Source of the DNA: Sweltsa coloradensis
Taxonomy: Eukaryota > Arthropoda > Insecta > Plecoptera > Chloroperlidae
Direction of reading: 5' to 3'
Length of the DNA: 64,000 bases
Assembly: GCA_024449915.1 (NCBI GenBank)
Contig: JAMZAV010003202.1
Span: 1-64,000, forward strand
Positions 55,732 to 64,000 of the stretch are shown in pieces. Position numbers and translations under genes: made by a program. The stretch's first letter is position 1; each line of letters begins with the position of its first letter. The notes under the pieces are model-generated. The model saw only the letters and a list, made by a program, of their open reading frames with translations. It did not search any database and was not told the origin of the DNA.

Positions 55732-55956
55732 ATGGTCAAAACATATGTACCTTATGAGGCAATAGAAACTGTCACTGGCTCTCCGTCTATTAGGGGACAA
55801 GGTTATAATGAACAAAGAGATGGGAAAGATAGGGAAGGAAATGGAAGGACTGAGAACCCGAATTATCAGATTGTAGGCTACCGTGCTTCCTACATGCAGG
55901 CAAGGAACCCAATGCAAATCCCCAGTGTCAACTTTGTAAGAGCATATTCAAACTAA
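55732..55956 (+). CDS. Small ORF of unit 2 (74 codons)
   Basis: This is the counterpart of 53339-53563 with a single Gly-to-Asp change (EQRDGKD). It shares the GGCTA-containing form and therefore ends in the same reading frame as unit 1. Function is unknown. Confidence 0.45.
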   Translation: MVKTYVPYEAIETVTGSPSIRGQGYNEQRDGKDREGNGRTENPNYQIVGYRASYMQARNPMQIPSVNFVRAYSN

Positions 55957-56164
55957 TAACTTTGAAGCGTTTTGATTTTCAAATCTCAATATTCTTGCAC
56001 TTGAAACACTTTTAATTAAATCCAATGATACACAATTCATATTCAGCACCAATATTATGTGGTAAACATATTGTTTTGCAATTTGAAGATTTCAAAAAAC
56101 GTGTACAAGAGACCAGTACGATACACAGTCTCGGGTTTAGCACAGGTATATAAGATAACACAAA

Positions 56165-57936
56165 ATGCATATTCCATACCCATTTGTATTCATGATAAAT
56201 CATGCTATTTTTGTCTTACCGAAAAAAAATACTGAGACAGAGGCCCAGAGTTATGCAATTCCGCAGATTGCGGACTATTCTACTTTCGATGAATTCCTAT
56301 ATGGACTATGGAAACTGGTCCTGGAAAGGATACAATCCAGTTTAGTTAATTTAAGATGCCCTCCGTCCAATTTCTGGAACATACGCACTCCAGATCCGGA
56401 CGCATTAGGATACCCAGTCACGTTAATACAACAGATCAATGGAATGACCTATCAGTGGGTACATAACTTGGTCAATCGTATAGATTTAGTTGACAGAACA
56501 CCAACTTTGGCAGAAGCCAATGTTTGTGGAGACATAGATGTGTTGAATGTGACTAGGGAGCTGCAGACATACAGCTTCTTGGAAATGCGGAACATTAGAG
56601 ACCGTTTGCAGAGGTTCTTGAACTTTGTCTCAGGACACGCAAAATCAGTATATGTTTTGCCCACTTCGACAGCGGATAAGTTCTTCCATCCGCTTGCCGA
56701 TTACCGATTTGTAGACCATATGTACCGGGGACTAATGTATGATGTCTGGCTGACTTATGACCTCGTGGTACAAGCCATTTTGCCGGAGATCCCCATTGAT
56801 CCAATCAACGATTCAGTTTTAATAAAGGAAGCACAAGGGAGTGCGACGCGTTTAGGTTTCCTGGCTGACGTCACCAGTGTACAATATTCGGCATCGATGG
56901 CGTCAGATTTTGCCATAATAATTTCGAAACTGTTATGCCCAGGATATGTGCAAGTGGATATTGATTGGAGCGATATCCCGCGGAGGCAGTAGATTTGGTT
57001 GGGTTCATAGCCTTGATGTGTAAACTGGTATTTATGCATAGCGCTAGTCAGTTAGATTCTATAACCGACGAGTCGGCGAGGCAAGTTGAAGAGGAGATAG
57101 TTGCATTGGGACTAAGAAGCAATATGTTTAGACGTAACAATGTGGTAGACATAGATCAGTATCCATTATTTCGAGTGGAGAGTATCCGAGGTGGTGTCTC
57201 TCCAGAGATGATGGATGCGTTGAGGACAGACATGACCGGACGCGGTTGGATGAACGGCAATCGCGCAGTGCGAGCAGAGGATAATGTACAAGACCTGTAC
57301 GATACCCCTCTCGAGATGAGACCAGTATACGCCGTTGACTGCAGTGACTATGACGTTTTCGCACTCAATGAGAATGGATTAAGATCTACATGGGTGATAG
57401 GGTGTGCTATCGAAGCATTCGCTTACGCCTGGTCGCGCAAGAATAGCGCTTTGAGTGAGGTAGCTATCAGCTATACTCGCAACGTTTTGGCCTACTTAAT
57501 CAGAATGAACGAATACCTACGAACGAACTACTATACAGGGTTGAGATTAAACCCCAATAGAGCAAATAGACTTATTGGAGATGAAAATCTACGTCAATGC
57601 TTAAGGATGCCTGTTAAATCCCAAAGCATTCTTGCACTAGTGAAGTGTTTGGGGCATCAGAGCAAGTATTTAAGAAAAACATCGATTGTGAAACAAATCA
57701 CCGTGGAGTCGTCGTGTGTTATGGACCTTATATATATGCGGTTGGTTCTTCGCCTGATTAATCGAGAGTTGTTGCATTATGGGATAACGGATGAATATGG
57801 AAAATTACGTTTATGGTCATTGGTAGTCTCATGGGTGCGAGAAGGTAGTTCAAACCCCGTGATTAGCCACCTAGAAAGTTTGGTTACCAAGCGTATTATA
57901 GGTCAGATTTCCAGGAACTATGGCGTCGAGGTCTGA
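56165..57936 (+). CDS. Large ORF of unit 2, best-preserved copy, one frame break
   Basis: The frame starts MHIPYPFVFMINHAIFVLPK and runs to the stop at 57934-57936. It has a single break near 56977, where CCC replaces the CCCC of unit 1. Apart from that one base, it is open for about 590 codons, far beyond chance in this AT-rich region. Recognisable features are a Pro/aromatic N-terminus, many Leu/Ile/Arg-rich helices (NIRDRLQRFLNFVSGHAKSV, SCVMDLIYMRLVLRLINREL), and few Cys residues. No enzyme motif, zinc finger or transmembrane segment is evident. Size and helical character would suit a structural or nucleic-acid-coating protein, including one of viral origin, but I cannot assign it. It lacks introns and carries a TATA-like box upstream. 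Confidence 0.65.
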
Positions 57937-58051
57937 TGCAGCCCGTCTGATGAGTGATATTCTTTTTTGGGCTAACTTCTTTTATAAATTTTTGTATGTT
58001 TTAATCGTGTATACTTAATGGGGCAGATTTGACCCTTTTTGGGTCCCACTT

Positions 58052-58080
58052 TGGGGGCGTCTCACGGGTAGACGCCCCCA
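58052..58080. promoter_or_regulatory. Perfect 11-bp hairpin, unit 3
   Basis: TGGGGGCGTCT pairs perfectly with AGACGCCCCCA around the 7-base loop CACGGGT. A second stem follows, TGTCT-CGTA-AGACA (58085-58098), with base changes on both arms relative to unit 2 that keep pairing. Confidence 0.75.
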
Positions 58081-58137
58081 CGTTGTCTCGTAAGACAGGC
58101 ATTTTTGAAAATGACTTGAATTTCCGCATCTTTTCCA

Positions 58138-58368
58138 ATGGTCAAAACATATGTACCTTATGAGGCAATAGAAACTGTCACTGGCTCTCCGTCTATTAGG
58201 GGACAAGGTTATAATGAACAAAGAGGTGGGAAAGATAGGGAAGGAAATGGAAGGACTGAGAACCCGAATTATCAGATTGTACCGTGCTTCCTACATGCAG
58301 GCAAGGAACATAATGCAAAACCTCAGTATCAACTTTGTAAGAGCATATTTAAACTAATAACTTTCTAG
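58138..58368 (+). CDS. Small ORF of unit 3 (76 codons) with Cys/His tail
   Basis: The first 50 codons match units 1 and 2. Lacking the GGCTA bases, the frame then passes into PCFLHAGKEHNAKPQYQLC, a C-x2-H-x10-(C to Y)-x2-C arrangement. In units 1 and 2 the same frame has Cys at the third position. This suggests that the ancestral small protein ended in a zinc-binding knuckle and that either the 5-bp insertion or this copy is derived. Confidence 0.45.
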   Translation: MVKTYVPYEAIETVTGSPSIRGQGYNEQRGGKDREGNGRTENPNYQIVPCFLHAGKEHNAKPQYQLCKSIFKLITF

Positions 58369-58565
58369 CGTTTTGATTTTCAAATCTCAATATTCTTGCA
58401 CTTGAAACACTTTTGATAAAATCCAATGATACACAATTCATATTCAGCACCAATATTATATGGTAAACATATTGTTTTGCAATTTGAAGATTTCAAAAAA
58501 CGTGTACAAGAGACCGGTACGATACACAGTCTCGGGTTTAGCATAGGTATATAAGATAACACAAA

Positions 58566-58795
58566 ATGCATATTCCATACCCATTTGTATTCATGATAAA
58601 TCATGCTATTTTTGTCTTACCGAAAAAAAATACTGAGACAGAGGCCCAGAGTTATGCAGTTCCGCAGATTGCGGACTATTCTACTTTCGATGAATTCCTA
58701 TATGGACTATGGAAAACTGGTCCTGCAAAGGATACAATCCAGTTTAGTTAATTTAAGATGCCCTCCGTCCAATTTCTGGAACATACGCACTCCAG
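58566..58795 (+). pseudogene. Large ORF of unit 3, truncated by array end
   Basis: The N-terminal 50 codons match unit 2. An extra A in TGGAAAACTGG (near 58712) shifts the frame. Homology to the other units stops at 58795 (CGCACTCCAG), where sequence of a Myb-like exon begins. Confidence 0.65.
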
Positions 58796-58808
58796 TAAGT
58801 AAGGTAAG

Positions 58809-59116
58809 GTCCGTGGACGATATTAAATACAAGTGGAAGGACTACAAGAAACAGTCCAAAAGTAGACGTAAGTATTATATTTTACTTCTAGGATTGTATT
58901 TAACACTAGACCTAGGACAAATTGTTGGTCAATCTAAACCAACATTTATTATATTTCCAGTTGTGGAAAATCGTAAAATCATAAACACGACGGTAACCGG
59001 AAATTTACCTGTAAAACTAGACCCCCTCACCGTGAGAATGGGGGCCTTGACAGTAGAGGCTTCCATCTCCGGGATCCCAGGAGGGGGATTAGAATTTGGT
59101 TTTGGAAAACATAATG
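58809..59116 (+). CDS. Myb/SANT-like gene, two exons joined by a 93-bp intron
   Basis: Exon part 58809-58867 encodes RSVDDIKYKWKDYKKQSKSR and ends at a donor, GAC|GTAAGT. An acceptor, TATATTTCCAG (ending 58960), opens the next exon, 58961-59116. Joined in phase, this exon continues the domain with LVENRKIINTTVTGNLPVKL and then LTVEASISGIPGGGLEFGF. The block W-K-D-x-K ... E-x-R-K ... L-x-x-x-x-x-x-x-x-x-E-x-x-I-S-G-I is the usual second half and tail of this Myb/SANT-like family. A donor, AATG|GTAGGC, follows at 59116/59117. The first half of the domain is absent: upstream lies the truncated third unit of the array. It is probably disrupted at the 5' side. Confidence 0.65.
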
Positions 59117-59348
59117 GTAGGCCAATAGCCTACGTTTCAAATCATAACTTTATGCGGCATAGACCACGATACTGGATTTACCAATTTAGACCTAGGCCGA
59201 TACACAACCAATTGTCTTTTAGTGTAGAAGGCAGAAAGGTCTCACTAGTAGGTGACAAATGCAGTGGAAGATGCTCTGGATCATTGAGTGTAGGAGCAGT
59301 CTTTTTTTATTTAACCAAGGCTTTTGACATGGTAAACCATGCCACTCT

Positions 59349-60143
59349 TATTATTTATTTTATATTTAGTAAATTTATAAATTTACCTTGTTCTTCACTA
59401 CTAACTTTCCTTTGTAGATCCGTACTATAGACCCTACACGTATATTTTAAATTCAAAACTAATCCCTATTAAACATAAAACAATAATACATAATCATATC
59501 ATACCATATGCTAGCGTTTTATATTATTATACATCCTAATGAACATCGTATTGTATTATATCATATCGATAACTCATTTCATTTTTTCATTTCATTATTC
59601 AATTAATCAATTCAAACAACTTCTATTCTCAATACTAGTATACTATAGGTACTAATAAAACATATAACTTGATTCACATAAAATACACATTTTATTTGAT
59701 TATCCATTTTATATTTAGTAAATTTTTAAATTTACCATGTCCACTACAAACTGCCCCTTATAGATTCGTACTACTACACGTATATATTAAATACAATACT
59801 AATTCCATTTCATAATCATTATATCATATCATATGCTAGTGTTTTATATTATTATTCATCCTAAATAACATCGTATTGTATCATATCAAACCAATTACTC
59901 ATTGAATTTTTTCATTTCAATACTCAATTAATCTATTCAAACAACTTCAATTCTCAATACTAGTATACCATACTAGTAATATACATATAACTTGATTCAC
60001 ATGAAATATGCATTCTATTTAATTATTCATTTTTACCATTTGTTACCATGTTTTAGCCTTAGGAACTATTCACTCCCTCTTCACGAAGAGGTGTATACTT
60101 GTACCATGTATTAGTCTTAAGTGAATAAAGATCTACTCTACTC
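59349..60143 (+). mobile_element. ~795-bp insertion with internal 348-bp duplication and (TACTC)n tail
   Basis: The LINE reverse-transcriptase frame breaks at 59348 and resumes at about 60150. The insert consists of two diverged direct copies of a unit of about 348 bp (from 59357 and from 59705, starting TTTTATATTTAGTAAATTT). A 3' part follows with a CCTCTTC-AC-GAAGAGG hairpin and AATAAAGATC, ending in (TACTC)n. ACTCT occurs at both borders as a possible 5-bp target repeat. The tail suggests a reverse-transcribed non-autonomous element of unknown family. Confidence 0.6.
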
Positions 60144-60149
60144 TACTCT

Positions 60150-61264
60150 AGAAAAAACTTAAATTCTATGGAATCACAGGTCCCGAAAACAATTGGGTCA
60201 AGTCCTTTCTAACGGGAAGGAAGCAAAGTGTGCGGTTAGGAGACGGTAGCGGAGAAGCAAACCCCAGGGGTCCATCCTTAGCCCCACGTTCTTCAGCATC
60301 TATGTCAACGATATGTCAAAAAATATACAACAAGGAACCAAAACCCAGTTTGCTGATGACTTTAGTGCTGTTCTGACTGGCGGTACCACTGACGAGTTAG
60401 AGCAAGCATTGCATCAAACAGCTATGGAGCTTGAACAATACTGTCATCCAAATAAAATTGCACTTAATATAAACAAGACTCTAGCCATTGCTTTTGCCAC
60501 AAAGGGGGAGCAACCCCATCCGGAGGCCCATGTCGAGGTCTCCACAAACGCCAAGTTTCTGGGTCTAATCATCGACTACAGGCTAAAGTGGAGTAGTCAC
60601 ATCGACTCACTATGTAAGAAGCTAAGCACAGCATGTCTCAGCACAAAAATCCTAATGAGACAGTGCACTGTGAAAACCGTGAAAACTGCATACTTTGCTC
60701 TTCTCCAGTCCCATCTCCAATACGGAGTGCTGTTTTGGGGTGGTGCCTCCGATAGTATAAGGGTGTTTCGACTTCAAAAACCTGCAATCCGATACATAGC
60801 TGCACTACAACCAACAGAATCTTGTCGAGCAGCCTTCAAAACTCTTGGTATCATGACACTTCCTGGTATTCATATTAAGGCCTTGGCCCTGTTAATTAGA
60901 GACAATCCCTTGCTGACGGTCACAGGAGCCGACGTTCATAACCATGATACAAGAAGTGCAGGGAAAATATTCGTTGAGCGGCACAGGCTAAAGAAGCTGG
61001 ACAAAACCCCACTCCACTTGGGTGTAAAAGTAACAAACTGTCTTCCAAGAGAGATTGATTGATTGAATATTGCTTAACGTCTCATATTTATGCACTTTGG
61101 CTAATCGAGACGATGAGTGGTGATAGATGAGGATGAAGTATGAACAGAAGGGAGGAGGGGAAACCCGGTACCGGCACCAAGCCAAGAGAGATCACACAGG
61201 CTCCGACGCGAGATGCTTTCAAGCGAAAGCTGAACGATTTTTTTGTTGACAAGGTCTTCTATAG
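60150..61264 (+). pseudogene. LINE reverse transcriptase C-terminal part
   Basis: The main frame, 60313-61062, contains TQFADDFSAVL (the F-A-D-D catalytic box), KFLGLIIDYRLKWSSHI, HLQYGVLFWGGASDSIRVFR and VHNHDTR. Upstream, 60155-60310 encodes FYGITGPENNWVKSFLTGRK with a shift and a deletion where the G-V-P-Q-G box should be. After the SINE at 61056-61181 the C-terminus continues with DAFKRKLNDFFVDKVFY to a stop near 61290. The order is that of Jockey/CR1-type reverse transcriptases. The copy is inactive. Confidence 0.8.
61056..61181 (-). mobile_element. SINE-like element, truncated, with 11-bp target repeat
   Basis: It is flanked by CCAAGAGAGAT at 61045-61055 and 61182-61192. The left end carries the TGATTGATTGAA tail, and the body matches the family for about 50 bp (to CTAATCGAGACGA). 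The remaining 75 bp are not shared with other copies. It splits the LINE coding sequence, which resumes in register after the repeat. Confidence 0.88.
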
Positions 61265-61840
61265 TACCACTGACTTTATTTCAACATATTCTTAACAAAC
61301 TTTTAAAAATTGACTTATTTTGAATATTCGGAAGCCATGAGTGCTACCACATGAATCTGTATGAAATGCTTTTGAATACATAAATAAATAAATTAAAGCT
61401 ATATAGTTAGTTCCTATAGGCGCAATAAGTTTACTGACACACCCTGCTAAAGAGATTTATGTAACATTGTAATTATTTAAACATTGTGCAAATTCCTCTA
61501 GTTCATATATTAACAGGAGCCTATGGCTGCATATTATCTACATTCTACAATTACTTATAATTTGGCCTACTAGCCTAGGGTAGACCTTTATAAGAAAAAG
61601 CTACATTTGACATCATGGCAATGAATATATTGATGGCATAGGCAGCCTCTAGTAGGGCCTATAGACCTAGACAAGAAAAATAACATTTATTAAGCTGTTA
61701 CGGAAAGATAAATATTCAATATAGAACCTAGACCAATGTGATTGACAAAGTATCAAACCAGATAAAGTACAAGTGCAAGTTGAATGGTTTAGCTGCCATC
61801 TATGAATTAAATTTAAATTTTAACGGTTGTCTGTTTGTAG

Positions 61841-62159
61841 ATGTACACTGTCTATGGGTACGAAGTTCCCATTGCTTAAAAAATTATCAACTTTGGATTT
61901 TGAAATCTTTACAGTTGCCACAACTCTACCCGGTAAAACACCTAGGCCTATACCAGCAGCTGCCCAAAAATTACATGCAGCACATCAGGATATGCCTGTG
62001 GCTGATCAAGATATGTCTGTAGCGGTTGAAGATGTAGGCCTACCTGCAGTTATCCATGCACAAGTAGTACCAGCTTCTACAATAACTATCCTCGATGTGG
62101 CCCACATGGAAGTTCAATGTTTATTAACTACAGACAAGTCGAGCAGACAGCTGTCACTG
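61841..62159 (+). CDS. Candidate exon, unknown (Pro/Ala/Val-rich)
   Basis: An acceptor, TGTCTGTTTGTAG (ending 61840), and a donor, CACTGG|GTAAGC (62159/62160), border a frame. It contains TTLPGKTPRPIPAAAQKLHA and MPVADQDMSVAVEDVGLPAV. The composition resembles the Pro-rich segment of the Myb-like exon at 46551-47024, but no domain is present. Support is splice sites and an open frame only. Confidence 0.35.
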
Positions 62160-62624
62160 GGTAAGCTAGGAACTCTAAATTATAAAGCTATTTAGATTTA
62201 AAATATAGGCCTACAATTTTAATAATCTAGGCCTTCTTAAATGTTAAATACTGTATTGTGTGCCTATATTAATAAGACTTTGAGAGCCGAAGTATATTGG
62301 AAAAATCCTTGATCTTAACTTTTGAATGAATCCAGCACCACTATAGTGCGTCAAACCTCTAATCTCGCACTGAACAGAAGCTAACACCGACCTAACATAA
62401 ACTGCATAACCTGCGCGGACGGAATAGACGCAGAAGAACACTGATATCACAAACACTTTACTGAGTAGCAACAAAACCTTGCTTTCTCATCTCTATATGC
62501 TCATCTCATCTCATATCTATTTCTCATCATGTGACAAACATGTTGGCCTACAGAATAGCATCATCTATAAGACAGAGATATTTTGCTTATAGATATCATT
62601 ACATTGATTGAAAAGTTACTTGCA

Positions 62625-63048
62625 TAGCATGTTGCATAGTGAACATACATACAATAATAAGAAAATACAAGTGTTCAATATTTCAAAACTGACAAACCGT
62701 AGGTGTATATTTAGATTATAAACTGTTCAAAACATAAGAAACAAAAAAAGAAAATGGAAATGAAACTACAGCAATATAAACTATATGTCCCGTCCCTAAG
62801 ATCATATACTTTCTCAACCAAGTACTCGAACACATTGCGTGGTGTATATTGAACATACAATAACAAGAATACTAGTCAATAGGCGTTGAACACTTCCTAA
62901 CTTGCAAATCGTAGGTACATTTTCAGATTATAAAACTGTTCACAACCAAAGAAACGATAATCATGAAACGAAACGACAACAATAATAAAATAATATTATA
63001 TAAACAATAAGTTCATGTCACAAAGATCATACAATGTCTCAACGTACT
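62625..63048. repeat. Diverged tandem repeat, ~210-bp period
   Basis: The segment TTGCATAGTGAACATACATA ... AGATCATATACTTTCTCAAC (62630-62820) recurs in diverged form at 62834-63045 with GGTGTATATTGAACATACAA ... AGATCATACAATGTCTCAAC. No coding content. Confidence 0.65.
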
Positions 63049-63049
63049 A

Positions 63050-64000
63050 GGCCTACTACAACAACACCTGGACATAAAATGCAGGATAAACAAAGTAGAC
63101 ACAATTCAACAGTATACCAAGTACTAAGCAAATGGGCTTACATGACGAAAATTTCCGATGTTCATATATACAAATTATATGGAATGCAAACGTTTGTTGT
63201 AGTATATACCTACAAACTACACAAGTTATCGTTGTAAAAAATAATAGGGTACTTACAATTTAAAGCGTTGTACAAAAACGTAAAATTGAAAAAATGACAA
63301 GTAGGGCGTACACAATATCAATAGATAAACTTGCTCCAACGAAAGAATGCAGATGCTTTGTAGTGGTGGGGGTAGTATGAATGCGCGGTAAATGGAATAT
63401 CTCCTTTGCAAATAAAAGATAAATATGTTTTACCAACGAAAGCAAAAATTATCTGTGCTAGATCACAAGAGTTCCTCCGTGTGCTAGATCCACGCTGAGC
63501 TAGCGTGAATAGAGTTGACAAAGTTGTTATGTTGAGAAAACAATTTCGAGCCATCTGCATTCTTTTGTTGACACCACAGACCACTACACAACTAACTAAT
63601 AAATAGTAAATAATTTTAAGGAAATAAACATACATGTAAATTTTATAACTACTGAGATTCTTAGAACAGTTAGGTTTAATTAGTATAAACAATAATTGGA
63701 CTCATCATGTTCTTTTATTAAATTAATATATTAAATTAAAGGTAAAGCAATATTTCGGGTACTTTCAGTACCCTTCAAAAGGCAACAAACCAAACAAAAC
63801 ATAAAACTCCGTCTCCCAGCCAAGGTCGACACATCTAACAAACACGGCCATCTTGATCTCAATAAAAAATACATATTCAAATAAAAAAAAAAAATTATAC
63901 CACAATCATGCCCACAATAGTTCTATGGCTTGGGGACAAACTCTTTCCAAATCGCCGGGAAATCAATGCTGGGAGCACTGATAACATCAGCAGCCACAAA
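63050..64000. other. AT-rich end of window, no gene seen
   Basis: Short frames on both strands have no recognisable content. GGGTACTTTCAGTACCC (63757-63773) is a short palindrome, and an A-run lies near 63883-63893. Confidence 0.4.

Larger units (their letters stand above)
53137..58795 (+). repeat. Head-to-tail array of a 2.4-kb two-ORF unit (2 full + 1 partial)
   Basis: The phrase CAGCCCGTCTGA marks each unit start at 53137, 55533 and 57939, giving units of 2,396, 2,406 and 857 bp. Units 1 and 2 are nearly identical. Unit 3 is more diverged in its first 250 bp and ends inside its large frame at 58795, where a Myb-like exon begins. Each unit holds hairpins, a small ORF, a TATA-like box and a large intronless ORF, with no spacer between the stop codon and the next unit. 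The arrangement is what a concatemer of a 2.4-kb circle or a rolling-circle product would leave. No transposase, Rep or polymerase motif is recognised. Confidence 0.85.
59200..61395 (+). mobile_element. Jockey/CR1-like LINE with two nested insertions
   Basis: This is a 5'-truncated non-LTR element entering within the reverse transcriptase. The palm block reads FFYLTKAFDMVNHATL (59310-59347), the body resumes at 60150, and a 3' untranslated end with ATAAATAAATAA stops near 61395. Insertions lie at 59349-60143 and 61056-61181, both within the coding part. It is related to the fragment at 32520-33414. Confidence 0.75.

Overview
This window is eukaryotic, probably from a repeat-rich marine invertebrate. 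An echinoderm-like or other deuterostome, or a lophotrochozoan, would fit; the sequence alone does not settle it. Supporting signs are the mix of mobile-element clades (Tx1/L1-like, R4/Dong-like, Jockey/CR1-like and I-like LINEs, a Penelope-like element, Ty3/Gypsy, BEL/Pao, piggyBac, EnSpm, P-element), a 2A ribosome-skipping peptide in a retroelement-like leader, exons with GT/AG borders, and many TAGGCCTA-type words. I see no rRNA, tRNA, CRISPR array or bacterial operon. No clear multi-exon housekeeping gene is present; the gene-like exons encode Myb/SANT-like or psq-type HTH DNA-binding domains of the kind that accompany DNA transposons.

Layout. 1-14 kb: two direct copies of a minus-strand Tx1/L1-like LINE. 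The first is split by a 2,060-bp element with terminal inverted repeats and a 3-bp duplication. The second preserves the empty site but looks like low-quality consensus. 14-24 kb: LINE scraps, two copies of a 340-bp SINE, an R4/Dong-like LINE embedded in (AAT)n, a Myb-like exon, a broken piggyBac, and a Penelope GIY-YIG fragment followed by tandem CRE-like sites. 25-36 kb: a 2A-bearing leader split by a SINE, an EnSpm transposase remnant, an unknown 174-codon ORF, and a Gypsy gag-protease frame cut by a LINE with a poly(A) tail. 36-53 kb: a foldback element, a P-element remnant, local duplications, Myb-like exons around a BEL/Pao fragment, a second piggyBac and a psq-type exon.

53.1-58.8 kb is the most unusual part. 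Two complete units and one truncated unit (2,396, 2,406 and 857 bp) stand head to tail. Each full unit has conserved hairpins, a small ORF, a TATA-like box and a large intronless frame of about 590 codons that I cannot assign to any family. The array ends inside a Myb-like exon. 59-64 kb: a Jockey/CR1-like LINE carrying two nested insertions, one more candidate exon, and diverged tandem repeats.

Most genes here do not work together as a pathway. They are layers of nested insertions whose order can often be read from target-site duplications. Many frames are broken by one-base homopolymer differences, so assembly error should be excluded before they are called dead.
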